This document shows, piece after piece, positions 39,344 to 49,397 of a stretch of DNA of 64,000 nucleotides (position 1 is its first letter; each line of letters starts with the position of its first letter). Origin of the DNA: Nevskia sp. (GTDB taxonomy: Bacteria > Pseudomonadota > Gammaproteobacteria > Nevskiales > Nevskiaceae); the NCBI GenBank assembly GCA_028291645.1, contig JAQGNU010000089.1, positions 24,740 through 88,739 of the forward strand, read 5' to 3'. The translations under genes and the position numbers were made by a program. Under the pieces are notes generated by a model. That model ran no database searches. It was not told the DNA's origin and was given only the letters and a program-made list of their open reading frames with translations.

Positions 39344-41038
39344 TTAATTGGTCTGGTCCGGCGATTCAGGCTGCGCCTGCGAATGCGTGGTCACGCCGGG
39401 CTCTTCGCAGGCGCGCAGAGCGACTCCGAATTTTCCGAAGTAGCGACGCGGACCCCGATGCTTGCCGACCAGGCCCGCCCTGACCAGCTTGCGCAGCACA
39501 TTGGTGCGCGCTTCGCACAGCAGCACGCGTACGCCGCGGCGCTCGAGGCTTTGCGTCGCTTCATCGAGCGCCTGAATGCCGGTGATGTCCATGAACGGCA
39601 CCCGCCCCAGGCGGATCACGACACAGCGCGGGTCGGTGTGGGTCTGCTGCAGCGCGCGCTCGAGGCTCTCGACCGCGCCGAAGAAAAACGGACCTTCGAT
39701 CGAGTACACCAGCACATCGGCGGGCAGCCGCGCGAGATCGCTGCTTTGCAGTTCGGCGCGGATGGCGCTTTCGTCGACCCGCAGCACCTCGACCGACGAG
39801 GCCATGCGCCGCAGGAACAGCAGCATCGCCAGGATGACGCCAACGTTGACCGCGACCACCAGGTCGGTAAACACCGTCAGCAAGAACGTGATCAGCAGAA
39901 TCGCGACGTCGGTGCGCGGCGCTGTCCGCACCATCCGCACGAAGTGCCGCGCCTCGCTCATGTTCCAGGCCACCACGAACAGGATCGCCGCCAGCGCGCA
40001 CAGCGGCACCTGCGCGGCGAGTGGCGCCAGCAGCAACAGGATCAGCAGCAGCGTCAGCGAATGAACGATGCCTGCGAGCGGACTGGTGCCGCCGTTGCGG
40101 AAATTGGTCGCGGTGCGTGCGATCGCACCGGTCGCGGCAAAACCGCCGAACAAGGGCGCTACCAGATTGGCGATGCCCTGACCGATCAGTTCCTGGTTCG
40201 AGTCATGGCGGGTGCCGGCCATGCCATCCGCGACGACGGCGGACAGCAGCGACTCGATCGCGCCCAGCATGGCAATGGTGAACGCGGCCGGCACCAGCAA
40301 GCTGAGCCGGTCGAAAGAGATCTCCGGCAGGCTCAAGTGCGGCAATCCCCGCGGGATGCCGCCGAAGGCGCTCGCAATCGTCGCCACGCCTTCGAACGAG
40401 AAGCCGGCTTGAATGACCGTTGCGGCAACCATCGCCAGCAAGGGACCGGGGACACGCGCGAGTCCTGGGATGCGCGGGCCATAGAGCACCAGTCCGAGGC
40501 TGAGCAGCGCCAGCGCGGTGGTTGCGGGATGCAGCTGCGGCAGCATTTCGAGCAGATGCAGCAGCTTCTCGTGGAAGTGCGTGCCCACGGGCGCGGGCAG
40601 GCCGAAGAAGTCTTTCCATTGACCGACCCAGATGATGACGCCGATCCCGGCGGTGAAGCCGACGATCACCGGATCGGGAATGAAACGCAGCACGCCGCCG
40701 AACTTGGCCAGGCCGAACAGGATCAGGATGACGCCGGCCATCGAGGTGGCGAGCAGCAGCCCATCGACCCCGTACTTGGCGGTGACGCCGGCGAGGATGA
40801 CGATGAACGCGCCGGTCGGCCCCGCGATCTGAATGCGGCTGCCGCCGAATAAGGACACCACCAGACCGGCGACGATCGCCGTGTAGATGCCCTGCTCGGG
40901 CTTGACGCCCGAGGCGATGGCGAAGGCCATGGCGAGCGGCAGCGCCACCACGCCGACAATGATGCCGGCCACCAGGTTGCGTGCCCACTGATCGCGCCGG
41001 AACAGCCCCGCTCGAGCGGCCGCCACGACCGCAATCAT
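39344..41038 (-). CDS. SulP-family anion transporter with STAS domain
   Basis: A 564-aa inner-membrane transporter. It has about 12-14 membrane segments, the SulP signature near P-L-A-M-A-F-A-I-A-S-G-V-K-P-E-Q-G-I-Y, and a C-terminal STAS domain from about residue 440 (V-L-V-Y-S-I-E-G-P-F-F-F-G-A, F-M-D-I-T-G-I-Q-A-L). SulP (SLC26) proteins move sulfate, bicarbonate, dicarboxylates or, in animals, oxalate. The gene is divergent from oxc, and the operator at 41178 lies between them, so oxalate or dicarboxylate transport is a reasonable but unproven guess. Confidence 0.85.
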   Translation of the reverse strand: MIAVVAAARAGLFRRDQWARNLVAGIIVGVVALPLAMAFAIASGVKPEQGIYTAIVAGLVVSLFGGSRIQIAGPTGAFIVILAGVTAKYGVDGLLLATSMAGVILILFGLAKFGGVLRFIPDPVIVGFTAGIGVIIWVGQWKDFFGLPAPVGTHFHEKLLHLLEMLPQLHPATTALALLSLGLVLYGPRIPGLARVPGPLLAMVAATVIQAGFSFEGVATIASAFGGIPRGLPHLSLPEISFDRLSLLVPAAFTIAMLGAIESLLSAVVADGMAGTRHDSNQELIGQGIANLVAPLFGGFAATGAIARTATNFRNGGTSPLAGIVHSLTLLLILLLLAPLAAQVPLCALAAILFVVAWNMSEARHFVRMVRTAPRTDVAILLITFLLTVFTDLVVAVNVGVILAMLLFLRRMASSVEVLRVDESAIRAELQSSDLARLPADVLVYSIEGPFFFGAVESLERALQQTHTDPRCVVIRLGRVPFMDITGIQALDEATQSLERRGVRVLLCEARTNVLRKLVRAGLVGKHRGPRRYFGKFGVALRACEEPGVTTHSQAQPESPDQTN

Positions 41039-41177
41039 CTAGCCAGCCTCGGGATGTGTCATGCGAACGATACTAGTGGGTATGCGGTAGCTGCGTACGC
41101 GAGAGCGATCCCTTCGCCGTGCCGCGCGATCGCCGCCGTCGCGATCGAACATTTAGTTTCACCGAGCTTGCGAAATA

Positions 41178-41191
41178 TTGACCGCGGTCAA
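41178..41191 (+). promoter_or_regulatory. FNR-type operator and promoter of oxc-frc
   Basis: TTGACCGCGGTCAA is a perfect 14-bp palindrome. The -10-like TATGAT at 41215-41220 begins 30.5 bases after its centre, matching class II activation spacing, and would give a leader of about 100 bases. The site lies in the divergent gap with the SulP gene (41039-41329). The next six bases (TGCGGT) also follow the porin operator. Confidence 0.75.
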
Positions 41192-41329
41192 TGCGGTGCG
41201 CGAATCCCTGTCCATATGATTCCCCCGCAATCCAACGGCGCTGCGAATGCGTACCCGCTGGCAGGCATCAATTAATAAGAGTTCGGCTCGCAAGTCCGCT
41301 CTACAACAGAGAAGTTACTAGGAGAAACC

Positions 41330-43135
41330 ATGGCATCAGTCCTCACACAGGCGCCACCGACGATCGCGACGACGGCGGACGGCACGCTCAAGGCGAAAGG
41401 TGGCGAGGCTGGCGCCACGTCGGGCGGCCATCCGCACGACGCACAGGCAGAGCAGACCGACGGGTTTCATCTGGTCATCGATGCGCTGAAGCTGAACGAT
41501 CTCAACACGATCTTTGGTCTGGTCGGCATTCCGATTACCGACCTCGCGCGCCTCGCGCAAGGCGAAGGCATGCGCTTCATCGGCTTCCGCCATGAACAGC
41601 ACGCGGGCAATGCCGCCGCAATCGCCGGCTATATGACGCAGAAGCCCGGCATCTGCATGACCGTGTCCGCACCCGGTTTCCTGAATGGCCTGACGGCGCT
41701 GGCCAATGCGACCACCAACTGCTTCCCGATGATCCTGATCAGCGGATCGAGCGAGCGCGAGATCGTCGATCTGCAGCAGGGCGACTACGAGGAAATGGAT
41801 CAGCTGAGTGCTGCCAGACCGTATGCCAAGGCGGCCTATCGTGTGCTCCACGCCGAAGACATCGGCATCGGCGTCGCCCGCGCGATCCGTGCGGCCGTCT
41901 CCGGCCGGCCCGGCGGCGTTTATCTCGATCTGCCGGCGAAACTGCTCGCGCAAACGCTCGATGCAGCGCGTGGCAAGAAATCCTTGGTGAAAGTGGTCGA
42001 TCCGGTGCCGCGTCAAATCCCGGCGCCGGATTCGATCAAGCGCGCGCTCGATCTGCTGAAAAGCGCCAAGCGTCCGCTGATCCTGCTCGGTAAAGGCGCT
42101 GCCTACGCGCAGGCCGATGCCGACATTCGCGCGCTCGTCGAAAAAACCGGCATTCCGTATCTGCCGATGTCGATGGCCAAGGGTCTGCTGCCGGATACCC
42201 ATCCGCAATCGGCTTCGGCCGCGCGCTCTTTCGTGCTGGCCGAGGCGGATGTCGTGCTGCTGATCGGCGCTCGCCTGAACTGGCTGCTCGCACATGGCAA
42301 AGGCAAGACCTGGGGTGGACCGAAGCAGTTCATCCAGGTTGACATCGCGCCGACGGAAATCGACAGCAACGTGGCGATCGCAGCCCCCGTGATCGGTGAC
42401 ATCGGCTCTTGCGTGGCGGCGTTGCTGGCCGGCATCGAGTCCGGTTTCAGCCAGCCCAGCGCCGAGTGGACCGGTGCGATCACCGAACGCAAAGACAAGA
42501 ACCTGGCGAAGATGGCGGTGACGCTCGAGCAGAATCCGTCGCCGATGAACTTCCACAGCGCGCTGCGCGCGATCCGCGATGTACTGAAGACGCGTCCAGA
42601 TATCAACGTCGTCAACGAAGGCGCCAACACGCTCGACTATGCCCGCAGCATCATCGACATGTACGAGCCGCGTAAGCGCTTCGACTCCGGCACCTGGGGC
42701 ATCATGGGCATCGGTATGGGTTATGCCATCGGTGCTGCGGTCGTCAGCGGCCTGCCGGTGGTTGCCATCGAAGGCGACAGCGCGTTCGGTTTCAGTGGCA
42801 TGGAACTCGAGACCATCTGCCGCTACGAGCTGCCGGTCTGCACCATCGTGTTCAACAACAATGGCGTTTATCGCGGCACCGATGTGAACCTGAGCGGCGG
42901 CAAGGATGTTGCGCCGACCGTTTTCGTCAAGGGCGCGCGCTACGACAAGATGATCGAAGCCTTCGGCGGCGTTGGCTACAACGCGACGACGCCGGCAGAA
43001 CTGACGCAAGCACTGACCGCAGCCATCGCGTCGGGTAAACCGACCCTCATCAACGCCGTCATCGACGAAGCCGCGGGCACCGAGAGTGGCCGCCTGACGA
43101 ATCTGAACCCGCAAAGCGCGGCGAAGAAGAAGTAG
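41330..43135 (+). CDS. oxc: Oxalyl-CoA decarboxylase
   Basis: A 601-aa ThDP enzyme. It has the catalytic-loop Glu in [11 protein letters not shown] near 85-95, the ThDP-phosphate/Mg motif G-D-S (482-484) with N-N-N about 25 residues later, and overall agreement with Oxalobacter-type Oxc. About 30 extra residues precede the conserved start, a flexible T/A/G-rich stretch. It converts oxalyl-CoA to formyl-CoA and CO2 in the cytoplasm. AGGAG precedes the ATG, and frc follows 26 bases after the stop, so the two form an operon under the operator at 41178. Confidence 0.95.
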   Translation: MASVLTQAPPTIATTADGTLKAKGGEAGATSGGHPHDAQAEQTDGFHLVIDALKLNDLNTIFGLVGIPITDLARLAQGEGMRFIGFRHEQHAGNAAAIAGYMTQKPGICMTVSAPGFLNGLTALANATTNCFPMILISGSSEREIVDLQQGDYEEMDQLSAARPYAKAAYRVLHAEDIGIGVARAIRAAVSGRPGGVYLDLPAKLLAQTLDAARGKKSLVKVVDPVPRQIPAPDSIKRALDLLKSAKRPLILLGKGAAYAQADADIRALVEKTGIPYLPMSMAKGLLPDTHPQSASAARSFVLAEADVVLLIGARLNWLLAHGKGKTWGGPKQFIQVDIAPTEIDSNVAIAAPVIGDIGSCVAALLAGIESGFSQPSAEWTGAITERKDKNLAKMAVTLEQNPSPMNFHSALRAIRDVLKTRPDINVVNEGANTLDYARSIIDMYEPRKRFDSGTWGIMGIGMGYAIGAAVVSGLPVVAIEGDSAFGFSGMELETICRYELPVCTIVFNNNGVYRGTDVNLSGGKDVAPTVFVKGARYDKMIEAFGGVGYNATTPAELTQALTAAIASGKPTLINAVIDEAAGTESGRLTNLNPQSAAKKK

Positions 43136-43161
43136 TCCAAGTCAACCCAAGGAAAACTCAA

Positions 43162-44415
43162 ATGAGCAACAAGCCACTTGCAGGCATCAAGATTATCGAC
43201 TTTACCCATGTGCAAGCCGGCCCCGCTTGCACGCAGTTGCTGGCCTGGTTCGGCGCCGACGTCATCAAGGTCGAGCGCCCCGGTTCGGGCGATGTGACCC
43301 GTTCCCAGCTGCGCGACATCCCGGATGTCGACGCGCTGTACTTCACCATGCTCAACAGCAACAAGCGTTCGCTGACGCTGGATACGAAGAAACCCGAAGG
43401 CAAGGAAGTGCTGGAAAAGCTGATCCGCGAATCCGATGTGCTGGTGGAAAACTTCGGTCCCGGCGCGCTCGACCGTATGGGCTTCACCTGGGAACGCATC
43501 AACGAGCTGAACCCGAAGCTGATCGTCGCTTCGGTCAAGGGCTTCAGCGACGGCCACCACTACGACGACCTCAAGGTCTATGAAAACGTGGCGCAGTGTG
43601 CCGGCGGTGCGGCCTCGACCACCGGCTGGTGGGACGGTCCGCCAACCATCAGCGCCGCCGCGCTGGGCGACAGCAACACCGGCATGCATCTGGCCATCGG
43701 CATCCTGACGGCGATCATCGGCCGCCAGCAGACCGGCAAGGGCCAGAAGGTTTCGGTGTCGATGCAGGACAGCGTGCTCAACCTGTGTCGCGTGAAGATG
43801 CGTGACCAGCTGCGCCTGGACCGCCTCGGTTACCTGGAAGAGTACCCGCAGTACCCGCACGGCACGTTCAGCGATGTCGTGCCGCGCGGCGGCAATGCCG
43901 GCGGCGGCGGCCAGCCGGGCTGGGTGCTGAAGTGCAAGGGCTGGGAGACCGACCCGAACGCCTACATCTATTTCACCATCCAGGGCCATGCCTGGGCGCC
44001 GATCTGCAAAGCGCTGGGCAAGGAAGAGTGGATCGACGATCCCAACTACAACACCGCCAAGGCACGCCAGCCGCACATCATGGAGATCTTCGGCGAGATC
44101 GAGACCTGGCTGTCGAACAAGACCAAGTTCGAAGCGGTCGACATCCTGCGCAAGTTCGACATCCCCTGTTCGCCGGTGCTGACGATGAAGGAACTGGCCA
44201 ACGACCCGTCGCTGCGCGCCAGCGGTACCATCGTCGACGTGCCGCACAAGGAGCGCGGCAGCTACCTCACCGTCGGCAGCCCGATCAAGTTCTCCGACCT
44301 CAAACCCGAGATCACCGGTTCGCCGCTGCTGGGCGAGCATACCGACGAAGTGCTGGCGCAACTGGGCTACGGCAAAGACCAGATCGCGGCGCTGCACAAG
44401 TCCGCAGCGGTCTGA
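43162..44415 (+). CDS. frc: Formyl-CoA:oxalate CoA-transferase (Frc), copy 1
   Basis: A 417-aa class III CoA-transferase. It begins with the typical [20 protein letters not shown]. The catalytic Asp170 lies in G-D-S-N-T-G-M-H, and the glycine loop reads A-G-G-G-G-Q-P-G near 257, as in Oxalobacter Frc. It moves CoA from formyl-CoA to oxalate, supplying Oxc. It is the second gene of the oxc operon and is followed by a stable hairpin. Confidence 0.93.
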   Translation: MSNKPLAGIKIIDFTHVQAGPACTQLLAWFGADVIKVERPGSGDVTRSQLRDIPDVDALYFTMLNSNKRSLTLDTKKPEGKEVLEKLIRESDVLVENFGPGALDRMGFTWERINELNPKLIVASVKGFSDGHHYDDLKVYENVAQCAGGAASTTGWWDGPPTISAAALGDSNTGMHLAIGILTAIIGRQQTGKGQKVSVSMQDSVLNLCRVKMRDQLRLDRLGYLEEYPQYPHGTFSDVVPRGGNAGGGGQPGWVLKCKGWETDPNAYIYFTIQGHAWAPICKALGKEEWIDDPNYNTAKARQPHIMEIFGEIETWLSNKTKFEAVDILRKFDIPCSPVLTMKELANDPSLRASGTIVDVPHKERGSYLTVGSPIKFSDLKPEITGSPLLGEHTDEVLAQLGYGKDQIAALHKSAAV

Positions 44416-44432
44416 ATCGTAGAGTTCCTCCG

Positions 44433-44465
44433 CGCGCACTGCGTCCATCGCGGACGCAGTGCGCG
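44433..44465. terminator. 14-bp perfect hairpin after frc copy 1
   Basis: Arms 44433-44446 and 44452-44465 are exact reverse complements with a five-base loop, 17 bases after the frc stop. No U-tract follows. It may end the oxc-frc transcript, or set a processing boundary before the PAS gene. Confidence 0.5.
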
Positions 44466-44497
44466 TAGGATGGCCGCGCGGCACTGAGGAGATTTCT

Positions 44498-44935
44498 GTG
44501 CTTTCGAATGTCGACCTGCAGCAACTGGTCGTCGGCGCTGCCGACGCGATCATCGTGTGCGATGCGCAGGGCGCCGTCCGCTTCTGGAATCATGCCGCCG
44601 AACGCATCTTCGGTTTCTCCGAAGCCGAAGCGCTCGGCCAGCCGCTGGACCTGATCATTCCGCAGCGCCAGCAACAGCGCCACTGGGAGGGTTACCACAA
44701 GACGATGGCGACGGGCGTGACCAAGTACGGTGCGGATCTGTTGCGCGTGCCTGCGCTGCATAAGGACGGGCACACGCTGTCGATCGCATTCACCGTCACG
44801 CTGTTGTTGTCGTCGGATCAGAAAGTCGATGGCATCGCTGCGATCGTGCGCGACGAAACCCGCCGTTTCGCCGAGGAGCGCGAATTGCGCAAACGCGTCG
44901 CCGAACTCGAGGCCGAGATAGCGGCAGACCGCTAA
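44498..44935 (+). CDS. Small single PAS-domain protein
   Basis: A 145-aa protein. The GTG at 44498 has GAGGAG seven bases upstream. One PAS domain fills it: L-V-V-G-A-A-D-A-I-I-V-C-D, V-R-F-W-N-H-A-A-E-R-I-F-G-F, L-G-Q-P-L-D-L-I-I-P, and G-I-A-A-I-V-R-D-E-T. A short coiled coil at the C-terminus (R-E-L-R-K-R-V-A-E-L-E) has no output domain. It stands between two frc genes. Small PAS proteins occur in other oxalate clusters as I recall. It might sense a redox state or ligand for a partner, but the partner is not known. Confidence 0.75.
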   Translation: MLSNVDLQQLVVGAADAIIVCDAQGAVRFWNHAAERIFGFSEAEALGQPLDLIIPQRQQQRHWEGYHKTMATGVTKYGADLLRVPALHKDGHTLSIAFTVTLLLSSDQKVDGIAAIVRDETRRFAEERELRKRVAELEAEIAADR

Positions 44936-45077
44936 CGCCGCCGCGTCGGCCAGGTTCGGCGACATCCGGGTCGATCCTGCTTCGGATGTGCGGATGTAGT
45001 CGTCAGCTGCGAGCGTTATGAAGTCAGGCAAAGTTATTCTGCTGCGCGAGTCATAAAAATTCGGAATGAGGAGTTCC

Positions 45078-46325
45078 ATGAGCAAGGCATTAGACGGCGT
45101 CCGCATCCTGGACTTCACCCACGTGCAATCCGGACCGACCTGCACGCAGTTGCTGGCCTGGCTCGGCGCCGACGTCATCAAAGTGGAACGCCCCGGCGAG
45201 GGCGACGCGACGCGCGCCCAGCTGCGCGATGTCGCCGATGCCGACAGCCTGTATTTCACGATGCTGAACCACAACAAGCGCTCGCTCACGCTCGACACCA
45301 AAGACCCGATCGGCAAGGAAGTGCTGGAGACGCTGATCCGCTATTGCGACGTGCTGGTCGAGAATTTTGCGCCCGGCGCACTCGATCGCATGGGCTTCAC
45401 CTGGCAGCGCATCAACGAGCTCAACCCGCGCATGATCGTCGCCTCGGTCAAGGGCTTCGGACCCGGCCCCTACGAGGATTGCAAGGTTTACGAGAACGTT
45501 GCGCAGTGCGCCGGCGGTGCGGCCTCGACCACCGGCTTCGACGATGGCCCGCCGATGGTAACGGGTGCGCAGATCGGCGACAGCGGCACCGGCTTGCACC
45601 TGGCGCTCGGTATCGTCGCCGCGCTGTATCAGCGCAACAGCACCGGGCACGGCCAGAAGGTATTGGCACCGATGCAGGATGCGGTGCTGAATCTGTGCCG
45701 CGTCAAGTTGCGCGACCAGCAGCGCCTGGAACGTACCGGCACCATGCACGAGTACCCGCAGTATCCGGACGGCAAGTTCGGCGAAGCGGTGCCGCGCGCC
45801 GGCAATGCTTCCGGTGGTGGCCAGCCCGGTTCGATCCTCAAGTGCAAGGGTTGGGAGACCGATCCCAATGCCTACATCTACTTCATCACGCAGGGCGCCG
45901 TGTGGCCTGCGGTATGCAAGGTTATTGGCGAGGAAGGCTGGATCACGGACGAAGCCTTTAAAACACCGGCTGCGCGCCTGCTGCATCTGAAGCCGATCTT
46001 CGCGCGCATCGAGCAGTGGACCATGACCAAAACCAAGTTCGAGGCGATGGATATCCTCAACAAGTACGACATCCCCTGCGGCCCGATCCTATCGATGAAA
46101 GAGATTGCGCAGGAACCGTCGTTGCGCGAAACCGGCACCATCGTCGAAGTCGATCATCCCACGCGCGGCAAATATCTGACGGTGGGCAACCCGATCAAAC
46201 TATCCGATAGCCCGACCGAGGTGACGCGTTCGCCGCTGTTGGGAGAACACACCGAAGAGGTGTTGGCGCAACTCGGCTACAACGCGGAACAAGTCGCGCT
46301 GATGCGCGCCAAGAAAGTCATCTGA
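45078..46325 (+). CDS. Formyl-CoA:oxalate CoA-transferase family, copy 2
   Basis: A 415-aa paralogue of the frc at 43162, clearly similar along its whole length. The catalytic Asp is Asp168 in G-D-S-G-T-G-L-H. The glycine loop reads A-S-G-G-G-Q-P-G, differing by one residue from copy 1. The ATG at 45078 has GAGGAG upstream; an ATG 12 bases earlier overlaps that site. It may use another acid (for example as a glyoxylate- or formate-side CoA recycler) or be an extra Frc. No TTGACC operator lies in the short gap before it. Confidence 0.85.
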   Translation: MSKALDGVRILDFTHVQSGPTCTQLLAWLGADVIKVERPGEGDATRAQLRDVADADSLYFTMLNHNKRSLTLDTKDPIGKEVLETLIRYCDVLVENFAPGALDRMGFTWQRINELNPRMIVASVKGFGPGPYEDCKVYENVAQCAGGAASTTGFDDGPPMVTGAQIGDSGTGLHLALGIVAALYQRNSTGHGQKVLAPMQDAVLNLCRVKLRDQQRLERTGTMHEYPQYPDGKFGEAVPRAGNASGGGQPGSILKCKGWETDPNAYIYFITQGAVWPAVCKVIGEEGWITDEAFKTPAARLLHLKPIFARIEQWTMTKTKFEAMDILNKYDIPCGPILSMKEIAQEPSLRETGTIVEVDHPTRGKYLTVGNPIKLSDSPTEVTRSPLLGEHTEEVLAQLGYNAEQVALMRAKKVI

Positions 46326-46376
46326 CCGGCGTGAAGGCCAAGATCTGATGGGAATCGTTACGAAACAGTCGCGCAA

Positions 46377-46409
46377 CAAAAAAGCGCAAGCTGATGAAGG
46401 CTTGCGCTT
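46377..46409 (-). terminator. Intrinsic terminator of the small gene (minus strand)
   Basis: AAGCGCAAGC (46382-46391) pairs with GCTTGCGCTT (46400-46409). Read on the minus strand, the stem is followed at once by six T then GTT. This is a classic Rho-independent terminator for transcripts from 46670 leftwards. In the plus direction it can also stop frc copy 2, though with a weaker tail. Confidence 0.8.
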
Positions 46410-46517
46410 CTTCATGCACTTCGGTCTGTTGCAAGCGCGCGACGCTAACGTGTCGCTACATCGACGACGACCGACCGCTGCGTTCTGTTTCGCTCAAAGC
46501 CCGCTGGCGGGCTCGCC

Positions 46518-46670
46518 TTACAGGCCGCGCAGATACGTTTCGTCGTAATGATCCATCGAACGCTCGATGTCCTTGGCCAGCTTCTTGACCTTCAACCACA
46601 CGGCCAGGATTTGCTGCTTGAAGCCGGTCTTCCAGCTGCCTTCTGCGACCACCATTTCTTGCGTACTCAT
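46518..46670 (-). CDS. 50-aa small protein in the oxalate cluster
   Basis: Read codon by codon from ATG at 46670 to TAA at 46518, this gives a 50-residue, mostly helical, lysine- and acid-rich protein. It contains G-F-K-Q-Q-I-L-A-V-W-L-K-V-K-K-L-A-K and ends Y-D-E-T-Y-L-R-G-L. AGGAG lies nine bases upstream of the ATG, and an intrinsic terminator follows about 110 bases after the stop, so it looks like a genuine monocistronic gene. I do not recognise the family. The central helix is amphipathic and could bind a membrane surface or a partner protein. It faces frc copy 2 tail to tail. Confidence 0.65.
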   Translation of the reverse strand: MSTQEMVVAEGSWKTGFKQQILAVWLKVKKLAKDIERSMDHYDETYLRGL

Positions 46671-47577
46671 CACACGGTCTCCTGTAACTAGCTGAAACTG
46701 AAAAACTATTTATTGAGATTGCCCGAATCTTCAGTGCGTAGGCTACGCGGATTGTTGCAGCGCATCAAGCGAGATATTGTCAAGCAATAGTTTAGAAAAG
46801 CTAACTCGGCGCGGCGGCTTCACGCGCTTTTGGGCTCGACTGACCTCGAATTTGGGGGCGGATCATAGCTGATCCAAGATTTGATCCAAGTGCCCCGAAT
46901 TGCGGCGACGAAATTGCGAGTTCTGCGAATTTCGGCCGCAACGCAGCTTAAAAGTTCGTTCCACTTCTGCGTGATCTGCGCCGGCTTGGGAGATGTCGGC
47001 CGAGAGTTGCGATCGGCTTAAGTCATCAAGCACCAGTTTTGCGACCACGAAGCGGAATGTCGGTTGCGAGAAGCGTCGTCGCGCAGCTGATCTGCATCCA
47101 TCGTGCGCGCATGCCCTCGTGCACATCGTCCGCATCGTTCAATCGAGTTGCTCGAGCAGCACGCGAAACACACATCGCGTCGGCAAGCTGATCGCTTTCG
47201 TTTTTTTAATTTCTTGAATCTTGACCGCAGTCAAGGCGTTGCACGAACGAGTTTTCACACAATCGCACCATCGTTTTTGCCCGAGCATTTTGTTCGGTCT
47301 GGACGATCAAAAAAGACCATGCACAAATGGATTGCGCGAGGAGCGGACTTTGAACTTGCAGCTGAATCGTATTCGCGAAAAGCCCAGCGTAGTGTCGGGC
47401 TCGATACGCGTATGCGCACCGATGCAACTCCGCGAAGGTCCCGCCGATAGCGAACCGCGGCGGGTCGCCGCAGACATTTGGGTTGCTTGCACCAGCAGCC
47501 GTGTGAGCTTGCTGAACGAAGTCCCTTCGCGCCCGCACGCGCGGCTTCATTCGTAGTCCCTTTCAGGAGAATTTTGC
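46671..47577. other. Long intergenic region before gcl
   Basis: Over 900 bases without a convincing gene. The left half is AT-richer and carries a short tandem phrase (GATCCAAGATTTGATCCAAG, 46871-46890). On the minus strand a TTGACA-like -35 (46778-46783) could belong to the small gene, but its -10 is poor. The right half contains the operator at 47221 and a leader of about 300 bases to the gcl start. Several open frames here have no protein-like features. Confidence 0.4.
47221..47234 (+). promoter_or_regulatory. FNR-type operator and promoter of the gcl operon
   Basis: TTGACCGCAGTCAA is a palindrome with one central mismatch. The -10-like CACAAT at 47258-47263 starts 30.5 bases after its centre, as at the oxc promoter. 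Transcription would begin near 47270, giving a leader of about 300 bases. Confidence 0.65.
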
Positions 47578-49335
47578 ATGGCCAAGATGACGGCGGCCGA
47601 CGCGGCGGTCCGCGTGATGGAAATCGAAGGCGTGGAACACGCGTTCGGCATACCCGGCGCGGCAATCAATCCGCTCTACGCCGCGATGCAGCGGCGCGGC
47701 AGCATCGCGCACGTCCTGGCGCGCCACATGGAAGGCGCATCGCATCTCGCCGAGGGCTACACGCGCAGCAAGGCCGGCAACATCGGCGTCTGCATCGGCA
47801 CCTCGGGGCCGGCGGGCACGGATATGATCACCGGCCTGTATTCCGCGCAGGCCGACTCGATTCCGATTCTCTGCATCACCGGGCAGGCGCCGCGTGCGCG
47901 TCTGTATAAAGAAGACTTCCAGGCGGTGGATATCGAATCGATCTCCAAGCCGGTGACCAAGTGGTCGGTCACGGTGCGTGAGCCGGCGCTGGTGCCGCGT
48001 GCGTTCCAACAGGCGTTTCATCTGATGCGCTCGGGTCGTCCGGGGCCGGTGCTGATCGATCTGCCGTTCGACGTGCAGATGGCCGAGATCGAATTCGACC
48101 CGGACACCTACCAGTCGCTGCCGGCCTACAAGCCGACCGCGCAGCGCAACCAGATCGAGAAGGCCCTCGACATGCTCGCCGCCGCGAGCCATCCCTTGAT
48201 CGTGGCCGGTGGCGGCATCATCAACGCCGATGCGTCGGCGCTATTGGTGGAGTTCGCCGAACTGACCGGCGTGCCGGTGATTCCGACCTTGATGGGCTGG
48301 GGCACGATCCCCGACCAGCATCCGCTGATGGCCGGCATGGTCGGCCTGCAGACGCAGCATCGCTATGGCAACGCGACGATGCTGGCTGCGGACTTCGTGC
48401 TCGGTATCGGCAACCGTTGGGCGAATCGGCACACCGGCTCGGTCGAGGTCTACACCGAAGGCCGCAAGTTCGTGCACGTCGATATCGAACCGACCCAGAT
48501 CGGCCGCGTGTTCTGTCCCGATCTCGGCATCGTCTCGGACGCCAAGGCGGCGCTCGAACTGTTCGTGCAGGTGGCGCGTGAACGCAAGCAGGCCAACAAG
48601 CTGCCGGACCGGAGCGAGTGGGCTGCTGAATGCCTGGAGCGCAAGCAGACGATGCTGCGCAAATCGCATTTCGACGAGATTCCGATCAAGCCGCAGCGCG
48701 TCTACGAGGAAATGAACAAGGCTTTCGGCACCGATGTCTGTTACGTCAGCAGCATCGGTCTGTCGCAGATCGCCGGCGCGCAGTTCCTGACGGTGAACAA
48801 GCCGCGTCACTGGATCAACTGCGGCCAGGCCGGTCCGCTCGGCTGGACCATTCCGGCCGCGTTGGGTGTGTGCGTGGCCGATCCGTCGCGCAAGGTGGTG
48901 GCGCTGTCCGGCGACTTCGACTTCCATTTCATGATCGAGGAACTGGCGGTCGGCGCGCAGTTCAAGATCCCGTACATCCACGTGCTGGTGAACAACTCCT
49001 ACCTCGGCTTGATCCGGCAGGCGCAGCGCAATTTCAAGATGGATTACTGCGTGCAGCTGTCGTACGACAACATCAACGCACCGGAGCTGAACGGCTATGG
49101 CGTTGATCACGTCTCGGTGGTGGAAGGCCTCGGCTGCAAGGCGATCCGGGTGACGCGCCCGGACGACATTCTGCCGGCGCTGAAGCAGGCGCAAGCCTGG
49201 CTGAAGGAGTTCGCCGTGCCGATCGTAGTGGAGATCATCCTCGAGCGCGTCACCAACATCGCGATGGGCACCGAGATCAACGCCGTCACCGAGTTCGAGG
49301 AAATACTCGACGTCGAATCGGCCATCAGTGCCTAA
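47578..49335 (+). CDS. gcl: Glyoxylate carboligase (tartronate-semialdehyde synthase)
   Basis: A 585-aa ThDP enzyme similar to Gcl throughout. Instead of the usual catalytic Glu, the loop reads [10 protein letters not shown], with Met51 at the position that is Val51 in the E. coli enzyme. That substitution is the hallmark of Gcl, although Met is a variant. The ThDP motif lies at G-D-F-D-F ... N-N-S-Y. It joins two glyoxylate into tartronate semialdehyde and CO2. AGGAG precedes the ATG. It heads the gcl-hyi-glxR-kinase-pyk operon under the operator at 47221. Confidence 0.94.
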   Translation: MAKMTAADAAVRVMEIEGVEHAFGIPGAAINPLYAAMQRRGSIAHVLARHMEGASHLAEGYTRSKAGNIGVCIGTSGPAGTDMITGLYSAQADSIPILCITGQAPRARLYKEDFQAVDIESISKPVTKWSVTVREPALVPRAFQQAFHLMRSGRPGPVLIDLPFDVQMAEIEFDPDTYQSLPAYKPTAQRNQIEKALDMLAAASHPLIVAGGGIINADASALLVEFAELTGVPVIPTLMGWGTIPDQHPLMAGMVGLQTQHRYGNATMLAADFVLGIGNRWANRHTGSVEVYTEGRKFVHVDIEPTQIGRVFCPDLGIVSDAKAALELFVQVARERKQANKLPDRSEWAAECLERKQTMLRKSHFDEIPIKPQRVYEEMNKAFGTDVCYVSSIGLSQIAGAQFLTVNKPRHWINCGQAGPLGWTIPAALGVCVADPSRKVVALSGDFDFHFMIEELAVGAQFKIPYIHVLVNNSYLGLIRQAQRNFKMDYCVQLSYDNINAPELNGYGVDHVSVVEGLGCKAIRVTRPDDILPALKQAQAWLKEFAVPIVVEIILERVTNIAMGTEINAVTEFEEILDVESAISA

Positions 49336-49397
49336 GGCAAGCAGCGTCGTCGGCCGCAGCAGCGGCCGCGATGCATACATTCAAGGAGGAACACCGG

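Noticed and set aside
39293-40852. 519-codon plus-strand frame opposite the SulP gene
   Set aside because: Arg/Gln/His-rich shadow; the minus strand encodes a full SulP transporter with a STAS domain.
47221-47556. 111-codon open frame on the plus strand upstream of gcl
   Set aside because: It begins inside the operator palindrome, has no protein-like pattern and would lie within the gcl leader.
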